From assembly GCF_002973535.1 (NCBI RefSeq), contig NZ_PVEP01000004.1, positions 7,501 to 71,500 on the forward strand: 64,000 nt of DNA, written 5' to 3'. Below, piece by piece: positions 48,023 through 54,767 of the stretch. The translations under genes and the position numbers were made by a program. Under the pieces are notes generated by a model that was given only the letters and a program-made list of their open reading frames with translations, made no database searches and was not told the DNA's origin. This stretch comes from Albidovulum denitrificans (GTDB lineage Bacteria; Pseudomonadota; Alphaproteobacteria; Rhodobacterales; Rhodobacteraceae). Position 1 is the stretch's first letter; each line of letters starts with the position of its first letter.

Positions 48023-49753
48023 ATGGCCGACACCACTCTGAACCCCATCACCTCTGAGCAGCGCGCGGCGATTGATCGCGCCCAACGCTCTATCGCGCTA
48101 AAGGGAGCGCCAACCCGGCAGCAACACGCGGCCATAGAGCGGGCGCAGCATCGGCTCAACGGCGGCGGGGCCTTCACCTTCGAAGAAGTCATGCAGGCCC
48201 TCCGCAATGCGGACGCGGCCGGAAACGTCGAGGACGCCAAGCGCTTGGCGCAGATCGCGCAATCCATGCGGAACAAGGAACAGAACTCCTCCGAGGCTGG
48301 CGGGCCTTGGGAGAAATACCAAAGGCCCGAAGCTGGCCCGTGGACGAAGTATCAAACGGCCAATTCCGGCGAGACTTATGGGCCGCCGTTGCCTGAAGCT
48401 TCTCCGGGCGTGGCGGGGGGCATGGCCGCAGCGGCATCCGATGGCGCGTTGTTCGGCTTCGGGGATGAATACCTTGCGGGCCTCTCGGCGGTTCTCGGAG
48501 TTCAGCCTGACGGAAAGGGCGGCGCGAACTGGTTCGACTATTCGAAGCCCATGGGCGAACGGTACGACACCGCGTTGGATCAAATCCGCATCGAACAGGG
48601 CCAGTTTCGCGATGAGCATCCGAAGACGGCGCTTGGCGCGGAAATCGCCGGGTCCATCGCTGTCCCCGGTGGCGCGGGCGCGAAATTCATCAACAAGGGT
48701 GCGACCACGGCGGCGCGGCTGGGCCGGGGCATGGTTGCCGGTGGCGCGAGCGGCGCGGCCTACGGGTACGGCGAGGGCGAAGGCTCGGGCGACCGCATGG
48801 GCAAAGCAGCGCTGGGCGGTGTCATCGGTGCGGCATCCGGCGGAACTCTGACCCTTCTTGGCCAGGGTTTCCAGCGCGTTGCCGGGATGCTCTCCAAGAA
48901 ATCTGGCAGCGATGGAGCGAAAGCGACAATCGAAGAACTCGGCGCGAACGCCTCCAAGCTTTACGAAAAGGCCCGCGCGAGCGGAGCCACCATCCCCGAG
49001 GGCAGAGTAAAACTTCTGGCCACCGGGCTGGAAAAGAAACTCAGGATCGAGGGTTTCGATGCGCAACTGCACCCACGCGTTGCCGCCGTTATCTCCCGTT
49101 TGAAATCGGAGAGCGGCACGAAGTCACTCGCGGAAATGGAAATCCTTCGAAGGGTCGCGAGCAACGCCGCGCAGAGCGCCCAACCTGATGAACGTCGCAT
49201 CGGCGCAATTGTGATCGACGCCATCGACAAGACCGTTGAGCGGATGGGGAACGGCTCGCGGGAACTGGTCGAGGCCCGGAAAATGTGGTCGCAGATGCGG
49301 CGCCTCGAAGTGATCGAGAACGCCATCGAAAAAGCATCCTTGCAGGACGACTTCGTCGCTGGCCTGCGGACGCAGTTCAAGGCTCTTGTTCGCAACCCAA
49401 AGGCTCTGAGAGGGTTCAGTGATGCCGAAAAGGCGGCGATCCGCCGCGTGGCCGTTGGGTCGGCTACCGAAAAGGGTCTGCGCGCCCTAGGGAAGCTGCT
49501 TTCGCCGCGAAGTGCGTCGGGCTGGGCGCTGACTGGTGGTGCTGCTTATAGCGGTGCCGGGCTTGGCGCGGCGGCAATCCCGCTCGCGGGGACTGCGCTT
49601 AAATCGGTCACTGACTCCGCGACCAAGCATGCGGTGGATGTGGCGCGCGCGACCGTCTCGGGAACGCCGATGGTGCCGATGGCGAAAAATGCATTGGCGG
49701 GGCTGGTGCCTGCGACCAATGTGTTGGCCCTAAACCCCTTCAATCAGCGATGA
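48023..49753 (+). CDS. Phage ejection/internal virion-like protein
   Basis: 576 residues. It begins with a polar region holding PWEKYQ and PWTKYQ repeats (about 95-110), then a long Gly/Ala-rich segment (about 130-290; GLSAVLGVQPDG, GRGMVAGGASGAAYGYGEGEG, GVIGAASGGTLTLLGQG), a helical coiled-coil region (about 300-470) and a C-terminal hydrophobic stretch (GGAAYSGAGLGAAAIPLAG). This organisation is typical of podovirus-type DNA ejection proteins that form a channel through the cell envelope. It is the only structural-type protein in the element. The start follows the previous stop by two bases. Confidence 0.6.
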   Translation: MADTTLNPITSEQRAAIDRAQRSIALKGAPTRQQHAAIERAQHRLNGGGAFTFEEVMQALRNADAAGNVEDAKRLAQIAQSMRNKEQNSSEAGGPWEKYQRPEAGPWTKYQTANSGETYGPPLPEASPGVAGGMAAAASDGALFGFGDEYLAGLSAVLGVQPDGKGGANWFDYSKPMGERYDTALDQIRIEQGQFRDEHPKTALGAEIAGSIAVPGGAGAKFINKGATTAARLGRGMVAGGASGAAYGYGEGEGSGDRMGKAALGGVIGAASGGTLTLLGQGFQRVAGMLSKKSGSDGAKATIEELGANASKLYEKARASGATIPEGRVKLLATGLEKKLRIEGFDAQLHPRVAAVISRLKSESGTKSLAEMEILRRVASNAAQSAQPDERRIGAIVIDAIDKTVERMGNGSRELVEARKMWSQMRRLEVIENAIEKASLQDDFVAGLRTQFKALVRNPKALRGFSDAEKAAIRRVAVGSATEKGLRALGKLLSPRSASGWALTGGAAYSGAGLGAAAIPLAGTALKSVTDSATKHAVDVARATVSGTPMVPMAKNALAGLVPATNVLALNPFNQR

Positions 49754-50256
49754 CGGGTGACGACATCAGAACTGCCCGGATTGGCCGAGGCTGGAGTCAA
49801 CGCGAACTTGCGCGTCGCTCCAGCCTGACCCACCGCGCGGTTCAATATTGGGAGGCGCGAAGTCAGCTAGACCCAGCGGCTTTCGCCGTCCTGAAGATTG
49901 CGCAAGCCTTCAAGTGGCGAATTTTCCGAACCCGAAAATCGGGCGCGCGTCATGGGGTGTTAGATTTGCGCGAAGATTTTTCGGATGTCTGCTCGCGCGG
50001 CAATCAAGGTGAACGGAGGAGCAAATTCACCTGCACCACCAAGACGCGGCCCTTGCGCATCAACATGTCCAATCCCCCATGCGGAGCAAAAACCAGAGCG
50101 GGAACACCATGTCGCGCTCAGTCTGAACCTGGTCGAAGCCGGTGTAGGCTTCATGGTGGAAAGAGTACTGGCCCAAAGACCGAGGCAGGCCGCGTCCGGA
50201 TCGCTTCCGCCCAGCGCCGAAGATGGGCCAGGAAACTCGGGGTCTTGGAGGGCTGA
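49750..50256 (+). CDS. XRE helix-turn-helix fused to HGGXSTGPXT domain
   Basis: 168 residues. Residues 1-60 are an XRE-type helix-turn-helix (IRTARIGRGWSQRELARRSSL, RAVQYWEARSQLDP). A linker with little structure follows (about 65-105). The end is the phage HGGxSTGPxT domain: CGAKTRAGTPCRAQSEPGRSR then CRLHGGKSTGPKTEAGRVRI (in parts), a Cys/His basic motif of unknown function that may bind RNA or DNA. The ATG overlaps the previous stop (ATGA). These two domains are usually separate, so a real fusion or a lost stop is possible. Confidence 0.7.
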   Translation: MTGDDIRTARIGRGWSQRELARRSSLTHRAVQYWEARSQLDPAAFAVLKIAQAFKWRIFRTRKSGARHGVLDLREDFSDVCSRGNQGERRSKFTCTTKTRPLRINMSNPPCGAKTRAGTPCRAQSEPGRSRCRLHGGKSTGPKTEAGRVRIASAQRRRWARKLGVLEG

Positions 50257-50368
50257 TGAGGGAATCGCAACCCTAAGATTGCCCCAAGGCCGGACTTCGG
50301 CATTGCAACGAATGCAACCTGTTTCTACTGGGGAATAAAGGCCTCGGCCCATCACATGAGCAAGCCAG

Positions 50369-50505
50369 TACGCGCGCGCCTGCGCGTATCTCCGCAATGC
50401 AAGGGCCGCCAGCCACCTGACTGCCGTCAAATTGACCAGAACCCTTGGTCGTGGTGTATGCCGTGGCACTCGCTTTGCGGAGAGATACGCGCGCACGTGC
50501 GCGTG
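50369..50505. repeat. Noncoding block with nested inverted repeats
   Basis: The gap 50257-50547 holds no gene. GCGCGTATCTCCGCAA (50382-50397) is complementary to TTGCGGAGAGATACGCGC (50475-50492) except for a two-base insertion. Each arm is also palindromic (TACGCGC...GCGCGTA at 50369-50388; ACGCGC-ACGT-GCGCGT around 50487-50503). It lies between oppositely oriented genes of the element, so an origin, a terminator or a protein-binding array are possible. Confidence 0.5.
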
Positions 50506-50547
50506 ATGGGACCGCCAAAACCGCTATTGCCCGGTAGAAAGCGGCGC

Positions 50548-50817
50548 TCACCGCCTCAGTTTCACGCCGTCCTGCTTGGCCTTATCAATCAGCCGCCTTA
50601 GCCGCTCTGTGTGAAGCTTCGAAAGCAGAACGGAAAAGCCTAGCGCGACGGCCATGGTGATAAGCTGAACATTGGCGGGAATCTCAGATCCCTTCAAAAG
50701 CCAGATGACGAACAGTCCGCCAAATATGGCCGCTGCTGTGGATGCGCGCTGTCGTTCGAGGGCTTTGATTTGCTGGTTGTAACCCATCGGATCGTCATCA
50801 AAATCCAAGTCAGGCAT
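50548..50817 (-). CDS. Small membrane protein of the element
   Basis: 89 residues: polar start (MPDLDFDDDPMGYNQQIKAL), then two hydrophobic segments (AAAIFGGLFVIWLLKG and LITMAVALGFSVLLSKL), then a basic tail (RLRRLIDKAKQDGVKLRR). No family is recognised. It begins four bases after the stop of the XRE repressor and is likely transcribed with it. It could take part in lysogenic functions such as superinfection exclusion, but that is only position-based. Confidence 0.62.
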   Translation of the reverse strand: MPDLDFDDDPMGYNQQIKALERQRASTAAAIFGGLFVIWLLKGSEIPANVQLITMAVALGFSVLLSKLHTERLRRLIDKAKQDGVKLRR

Positions 50818-50821
50818 CCCT

Positions 50822-51058
50822 CTACTCCCTTATTGCAACCCCGCGTCCAGCCGCTACCTCGCCGGTCTCTAGAAACTGAATGCCGTGCGCTTCAAGTGCC
50901 TTCCTTATCCTTACCACGGTTTCCTCAGATACCAGACCAGTATGATCCGGCTTTCCCTCGATCCGCCGTAGCGTGATCAAAGGGATTCCAGCGTCCTCGC
51001 ATAGCTCTGCCTGCGTCATTCCCAGCAAATCGCGCGCCGCCTTGATCTGCGACTTCAT
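50822..51058 (-). CDS. XRE-family repressor (lysogeny-type)
   Basis: 78 residues from the ATG at 51058 (open ten codons further). The helix-turn-helix is QIKAARDLLGMTQAELCEDAGIPLITLRRIEG in parts. The remainder is helical (VVRIRKALEAHGIQFLETGE), a form common in small bacterial and phage repressors. It faces a divergent operon starting at 51150, and two operator-like palindromes lie between. It is the likely switch controlling the early genes. Confidence 0.85.
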   Translation of the reverse strand: MKSQIKAARDLLGMTQAELCEDAGIPLITLRRIEGKPDHTGLVSEETVVRIRKALEAHGIQFLETGEVAAGRGVAIRE

Positions 51059-51086
51059 GAGCAATCCCCACAGATAACTTTTTCTC

Positions 51087-51134
51087 ACTGATACACTTGT
51101 TATCAGTCAAGTCTAGTGATATATAGTTATCAGT
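51087..51134. promoter_or_regulatory. Two tandem operators in the divergent switch region
   Basis: ACTGATA-N7-TATCAGT (51087-51107) is a perfect palindrome. A second copy, AGTGATA-N6-TATCAGT (51115-51134), has one mismatch and one base less spacing. A plus-strand promoter (TTGTTA 51098-51103, 16-base spacer, TATATA 51120-51125) overlaps both. On the minus strand TTGACT overlaps the first. Binding by the neighbouring XRE protein would control both directions. Confidence 0.7.
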
Positions 51135-51149
51135 AAGGGAGACATCGCA

Positions 51150-51737
51150 ATGACCTACGACCGCAAAAGCATCATGACGGAAGCCTGGACCGCCACCCGC
51201 GACCTGATGGTCCGGCTGAACTACGCGCCCCGCCAGCTTCGTGACGTGTTCCGGTCGTGCCTGTGCAACGCATGGATCAAAGCGAAGCGCACCGCCGCGA
51301 TGATGGCTCGTTCGGTCGATAGTCTTCGCTCCGAAATCGAAGACCTGGAAAACCGCGATTACCTTGGCCACGAGGGCTTGTCCCGCATGTCCGAACTCCG
51401 CATCGCCATCCGCGATGCCGAGGCCCGCGCGGCGGCTCGGGAACAGGACGTCAAGCGCACCCTCATCGCCTCTGCGGCGGGCCGGTTCTGCACCGTCACC
51501 TTCACGAAGGCCGATGGCAGCGAGCGCGTGATGCGGGTCCAGCCCGCCACCCTGAAATTCCATGTGAAGGGCGAAGCCGCTTCCGAGGCTGCCCGCAAGG
51601 CCGTTGCTACCCGCGCCGAGCGCCATCCGCATCTGATGCCGGTCTGGGATGCCGAGAAGCAGGCCCCCCGCTCGATCAACCTCGCCACCGTCAGCCGCAT
51701 CGCGGTGAACGGCACCACCCACCAGTTCCACGCCTGA
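51150..51737 (+). CDS. Early-region protein with C-terminal Sm-like SH3 (WYL_2/DUF2693-type) domain
   Basis: 195 residues. The first 110 are helical (TEAWTATRDLMVRLNYAPR, SVDSLRSEIEDLENRDYLGH). The C-terminal 75 match small phage proteins with an Sm-like SH3 barrel: FCTVTFTKADGSERVMRVQPA then LMPVWDAEKQAPRSINLAT then VSRIAVNGTT. Such proteins bind nucleic acid or proteins in phage early regions. AAGGGAGAC lies before the ATG. It opens an operon of four small genes under the XRE switch. Confidence 0.65.
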   Translation: MTYDRKSIMTEAWTATRDLMVRLNYAPRQLRDVFRSCLCNAWIKAKRTAAMMARSVDSLRSEIEDLENRDYLGHEGLSRMSELRIAIRDAEARAAAREQDVKRTLIASAAGRFCTVTFTKADGSERVMRVQPATLKFHVKGEAASEAARKAVATRAERHPHLMPVWDAEKQAPRSINLATVSRIAVNGTTHQFHA

Positions 51738-51760
51738 ACGGCAGATCACGGGAGACGAAG

Positions 51761-52150
51761 ATGCAAACCAACGAACTCGCCAGCGCCGCCGGTAATGGCA
51801 CCCTGCCGCCGAAGGCATGGAACGAACTCCACGACTATCTGACGCTCGCCCTCGACGCGCTGGGCGACCGGCCCGAGTACTTCGACAGGGCGTTCCTCAC
51901 CAATTGCGTGATTCACCAGCGGCTCGCGCTCCAGATCACCCATCGCGCCATCCAAGGCGGCGAGCAGTCTTTGGCCACCGAAACGCAGGCCCGTTTCGCG
52001 GATGCTCTGTCGCGGCTCGACGGGGAGGAACTTCTGATCATCCACGAAGCGCTGCGGATGGAGCGTCAGGGCGAAATCACTTTCGACAAGGCCTTGGAGC
52101 GCATCAAGGCGGGCATCGCTGAACACAGAGCCATGGAGGGCAAAGCATGA
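51761..52150 (+). CDS. Hypothetical early-region protein (129 aa)
   Basis: Helical, acidic protein (NELHDYLTLALDALGDRP, ARFADALSRLDGEELLIIHEAL, FDKALERIKAGIAEHRAMEG). No known domain. GGGAGACGAAG precedes the ATG. Its stop overlaps the next start by four bases. Its codon use is as GC-rich as the host, so the early region was probably acquired from a related genus. Confidence 0.65.
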   Translation: MQTNELASAAGNGTLPPKAWNELHDYLTLALDALGDRPEYFDRAFLTNCVIHQRLALQITHRAIQGGEQSLATETQARFADALSRLDGEELLIIHEALRMERQGEITFDKALERIKAGIAEHRAMEGKA

Positions 52151-52350
52151 CCAACAGAACCCTTTCCGCCTGCCAGACTGACGCGGTGACGCTGGCAGCG
52201 CTGATCGAGGGCATCGACCTGATGGGCAACGAGGGCGCGGCCTTCGATAACGCCCGCATCGCAGCGACCACCGTCGCCCTTCGGATGGCAAGTCAACTGG
52301 CCGCCGATCTGGACAAGATCGACACCGCGACGCGGAGGGCAGGCCAATGA
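52147..52350 (+). CDS. Hypothetical early-region protein (67 aa)
   Basis: Small mostly helical protein (LAALIEGIDLMGNEGAAFD, IAATTVALRMASQLAADLD), no recognised domain. It is translationally coupled on both sides (ATGA overlaps). Confidence 0.65.
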   Translation: MTNRTLSACQTDAVTLAALIEGIDLMGNEGAAFDNARIAATTVALRMASQLAADLDKIDTATRRAGQ

Positions 52351-52667
52351 CCGCACACGACAATCCCATGGAAATGGTCCGCGCGGTGCTGAAAGGCGGC
52401 GCGAGGAAGGATCCGGGCGTCATCTTCGAGAACGGCACCAACGCCTCCGACCTCTGGAGCAAAGCCGCCCACCTCTCCAATCTGGCCAAGGTCGGCATGA
52501 TGGCGGCGGATTCCACTGTCGCCGTCAGGGACCCGATGAATGCGCTGGAATCGCTGTTTGTTGTGATGTGGGACATCGCCGACGAACTGGCCGAGCGCAT
52601 CGGCACCGTCGAGGCGCTTGCCGAAAAGAACTCGGGCGAAACAAAGGGGCCGGAGGAGGTGAGTTAG
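52347..52667 (+). CDS. Hypothetical early-region protein (106 aa)
   Basis: Acidic helical protein (MEMVRAVLKGGARKDPGVIF, SDLWSKAAHLSNLAKVGMMA, LESLFVVMWDIADELAERIG). Last gene of the four-gene coupled set, closed by a hairpin at 52681. No family is recognised. The strongly helical, short, acidic products of this set resemble phage early host-takeover or anti-defence proteins in size, but nothing in the sequence proves that. Confidence 0.65.
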   Translation: MTAHDNPMEMVRAVLKGGARKDPGVIFENGTNASDLWSKAAHLSNLAKVGMMAADSTVAVRDPMNALESLFVVMWDIADELAERIGTVEALAEKNSGETKGPEEVS

Positions 52668-52680
52668 CGCGCCCCTTGTC

Positions 52681-52708
52681 GGGGAGGTCCAGCTTTCAGG
52701 GCCTCCCC
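52681..52708 (+). terminator. Hairpin closing the early operon
   Basis: A ten-bp stem GGGGAGGTCC / GGGCCTCCCC (one T-G pair) with an eight-base loop lies 13 bases after the previous stop. There is no T-run, so termination is likely but weak. Confidence 0.55.
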
Positions 52709-52727
52709 TCAACGATTGTCAGCACCC

Positions 52728-53246
52728 ATGAATTTTCCCTATTCCATCAACCGGCATTGGTCGGATCGCTTCATTCCCGAAATCTGCCGGATCGTCGGCG
52801 CGCACCTGCTTGAAGTCGCGCCCGAACCGCTGGACTTTCACCACGCCACCGACCTGATGTCCTTCCTTGGCCGCGACCTGCGCATTGCCGCCCGCGTCCG
52901 CCGCCATGGCTATGCGGGCCGCTATCCTTACGACTTCACCATCCGCTCACGGGTCGGCTCGGGCGCGACAACCGAGTTGGCGAAGATAGTCAACGGAGAG
53001 GGCGATTGGCTGTTCTACGGCCACGCCAACGCCGCTGAGACGGGGTTTGACCTGTGGTGGCTGATCGACCTGCGCGCCTTCCGCGCTGGGCTGATCCGGC
53101 AGGCCGCAAACGGCTGGCCGATCCGTTCCGGCGACAAGGCCAACCCGGACGGCACATGGTTCAAGTGGTTCGACATTCGGTCTTTTCCGAGCGAGCCGCC
53201 ATTGATCGTCGCTGCCTCGGCCACAATTCAACGGCTATCGCGATAG
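52728..53246 (+). CDS. Hypothetical phage-type protein (172 aa)
   Basis: Starts at the ATG at 52728 (a TTG four codons earlier is also open). The sequence is globular and aromatic-rich: FHHATDLMSFLGRDLRIAARVRR, then YPYDFTIRSRVGSGATTELAK, then DWLFYGHANA, then WWLIDLRAFRAGLI. I recall similar sequences in alphaproteobacterial prophages without assigned function. The spaced D, E and K residues around a beta-rich core could fit a PD-(D/E)xK-like nuclease fold, but this is a weak guess. Confidence 0.65.
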   Translation: MNFPYSINRHWSDRFIPEICRIVGAHLLEVAPEPLDFHHATDLMSFLGRDLRIAARVRRHGYAGRYPYDFTIRSRVGSGATTELAKIVNGEGDWLFYGHANAAETGFDLWWLIDLRAFRAGLIRQAANGWPIRSGDKANPDGTWFKWFDIRSFPSEPPLIVAASATIQRLSR

Positions 53247-53339
53247 TTGTGCTTTCTGGCTTTAATCCTCCTTCCAGCCGGTCCAAACTCGCCGGGTCGG
53301 CCTTCGTGGTGGAAGGTCGTATTTCAGAAGGGGAAGACT

Positions 53340-53519
53340 ATGCGTAAAGCCATTTTGATTTTGCCTTTTGTTCTGAGCATGGCGGCTGCACCCGCTTTTG
53401 CCGGGGGTGAACTTTCGATCCATCGAGGCGATACGGTCAGCCATAGCGGCGGTTGCCGGAAGGACTCGCCGCAGGGCAAATGCTGCCATGCTGGCTCCAA
53501 GCCGTACCACTGCCACTAG
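53340..53519 (+). CDS. Secreted Cys/His-rich mini-protein (YHYH-like)
   Basis: 59 residues from the ATG at 53340, preceded by AAGGGGAAGAC; an open frame extends upstream to 53247 without a ribosome site. A signal peptide (MRKAILILPFVLSMAAAPAFA) leaves a mature peptide of about 38 residues ending GGCRKDSPQGKCCHAG then SKPYHCH. The C-x-C-C-H-H-C-H pattern looks like a small metal-binding knot of the kind found near secreted nucleases. The nuclease gene follows 11 bases downstream. Confidence 0.72.
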   Translation: MRKAILILPFVLSMAAAPAFAGGELSIHRGDTVSHSGGCRKDSPQGKCCHAGSKPYHCH

Positions 53520-53530
53520 GGCAGTCGGGA

Positions 53531-54016
53531 ATGTTCGGTTTGAAAGCCTGGGCGGTCGTGCTTTGTGTCGCGACTGCCCTCACCGTGCCGCCCAGCGCTG
53601 GGCAGGCCAAAACCATCACCGGCACTGCCTCTGTGATCGACGGCGACACCATCGACATTCACGGCATCCGCATCAGGCTTCACGCAATCGACGCCATCGA
53701 AAGCCGCCAGCGGTGCTTTCTGCCGAGCGGCAAGGCGTGGAATTGCGGGCGCGATGCCGCCTTTGCACTGGCCAACAAAATCGGGCGCGCGCCGGTTTCC
53801 TGCTCTGTGCGCGACGTGGATCGCTACGGACGTCTGGTCGCCGTCTGTCGGAAGGATGGAGAGGATCTGAACGCCTGGCTGGTGGCGAGCGGCTGGGCAG
53901 TTGCCTATCGCCGCTATGGGCGTGACTACATTCGGCAGGAGAACGCAGCACGGAAGTCCCAGCGCGGCATCTGGGCGAGCGAGTTCATGATGCCTTGGGA
54001 CTGGCGGCGGCGGTAG
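53531..54016 (+). CDS. Secreted thermonuclease (SNase-like)
   Basis: 161 residues: signal peptide MFGLKAWAVVLCVATALTVPPSAGQA, then an SNase fold (about 30-150). Active-site features are VIDGDTIDIHGIRIRLHAIDAIE (Asp of the calcium site and first Arg), the Arg in DVDRYGRLVAVC and the Glu region further on. Its substrate is DNA or RNA outside the cytoplasm. The gene lacks its own strong ribosome site and is probably coupled to the mini-protein upstream. Extra cysteines (CFLPSGKAWNC) may form a disulfide. Confidence 0.88.
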   Translation: MFGLKAWAVVLCVATALTVPPSAGQAKTITGTASVIDGDTIDIHGIRIRLHAIDAIESRQRCFLPSGKAWNCGRDAAFALANKIGRAPVSCSVRDVDRYGRLVAVCRKDGEDLNAWLVASGWAVAYRRYGRDYIRQENAARKSQRGIWASEFMMPWDWRRR

Positions 54017-54225
54017 GCGGGACGGTTCGATGTACAATCCCCAACCGAGATAGAAACTGTCTCTTGTTTTCATGTGCTTACTCTCTGAAATGCGCAATGC
54101 CTGAGTCAATTTAACGGAAGCATTTCCTTTCGCTTGCTCCGTTCACGTCCAGCGAGTAGCCCTTGGAGATGGCTCAGCAAATGATTGTGCGCGGGCCTAA
54201 CTGTGTATTGAGAGAAGGGAAGCCC

Positions 54226-54657
54226 ATGAAGAACGGAATGACGGCGATAGTGCTGTCCGCCACTGTCGCACTTTCTGCGTGCGCAGAGAAAAGCAGCAAT
54301 ATCTCGGCTGCCTACGTTTCGCCGATGATGTATCAGAACCTTTCTTGCCGTCAGATTTCCGAGGAGGCAAACCGGGTTTCGTCGCGTGCTTCGCAAGTGA
54401 TGGGCGCCCAGGACAAGAAGGCGAGCAATGATGCGACTGCAACTGCCGTTGGGATGGTGCTTTTCTGGCCCGCATTGTTCTTCATCAAGGGAGATTCCGA
54501 GACAAGCGCTGAAGTTTCTCGCCTCAAAGGAGAAATGGAGGCCCTTGAACAAGCGAGCATCCGCAAGAACTGCGGCATAGTGTTCAAGAAGGCTCCTCCG
54601 AAAGAGGAACCCAAGAAGAAAAAAGAAGTCGAGCGCAAGAACTTCAACAATCCGTAA
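54226..54657 (+). CDS. Lipoprotein of the element
   Basis: 143 residues from the ATG at 54226 (AGAAGGGAAG before it). A lipobox-type signal (MKNGMTAIVLSATVALSACA, cysteine at 19) is followed by LSCRQISEEANRVSSRASQV, a hydrophobic stretch (ATAVGMVLFWPALFFIKG) and a coiled-coil end with a Lys/Glu-rich tail (KAPPKEEPKKKKEVE). This layout recurs in small bacterial lipoproteins near phage loci. It may alter the envelope of the carrier cell. The 209-base gap before it contains no clear gene. Confidence 0.75.
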   Translation: MKNGMTAIVLSATVALSACAEKSSNISAAYVSPMMYQNLSCRQISEEANRVSSRASQVMGAQDKKASNDATATAVGMVLFWPALFFIKGDSETSAEVSRLKGEMEALEQASIRKNCGIVFKKAPPKEEPKKKKEVERKNFNNP

Positions 54658-54746
54658 TCCCAGGAACGGACAGTCGGCACTTGGGTGGTGCGCGTCCGCG
54701 CGCACCACGACCGATGCTCTTTGATGATGCTTCAAGCGGGGCAAAT

Positions 54747-54761
54747 GTTCCGCTAATGTTC
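54747..54761 (+). promoter_or_regulatory. LexA box upstream of the SRAP gene
   Basis: GTTC-CGCTAAT-GTTC matches exactly the alphaproteobacterial LexA operator GTTC-N7-GTTC. It ends six bases before the ATG at 54768, where bound LexA would block transcription. A nine-bp hairpin (54686-54707, TGGTGCGCG / CGCGCACCA) sits just upstream. Confidence 0.8.
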
Positions 54762-54767
54762 TCATCC

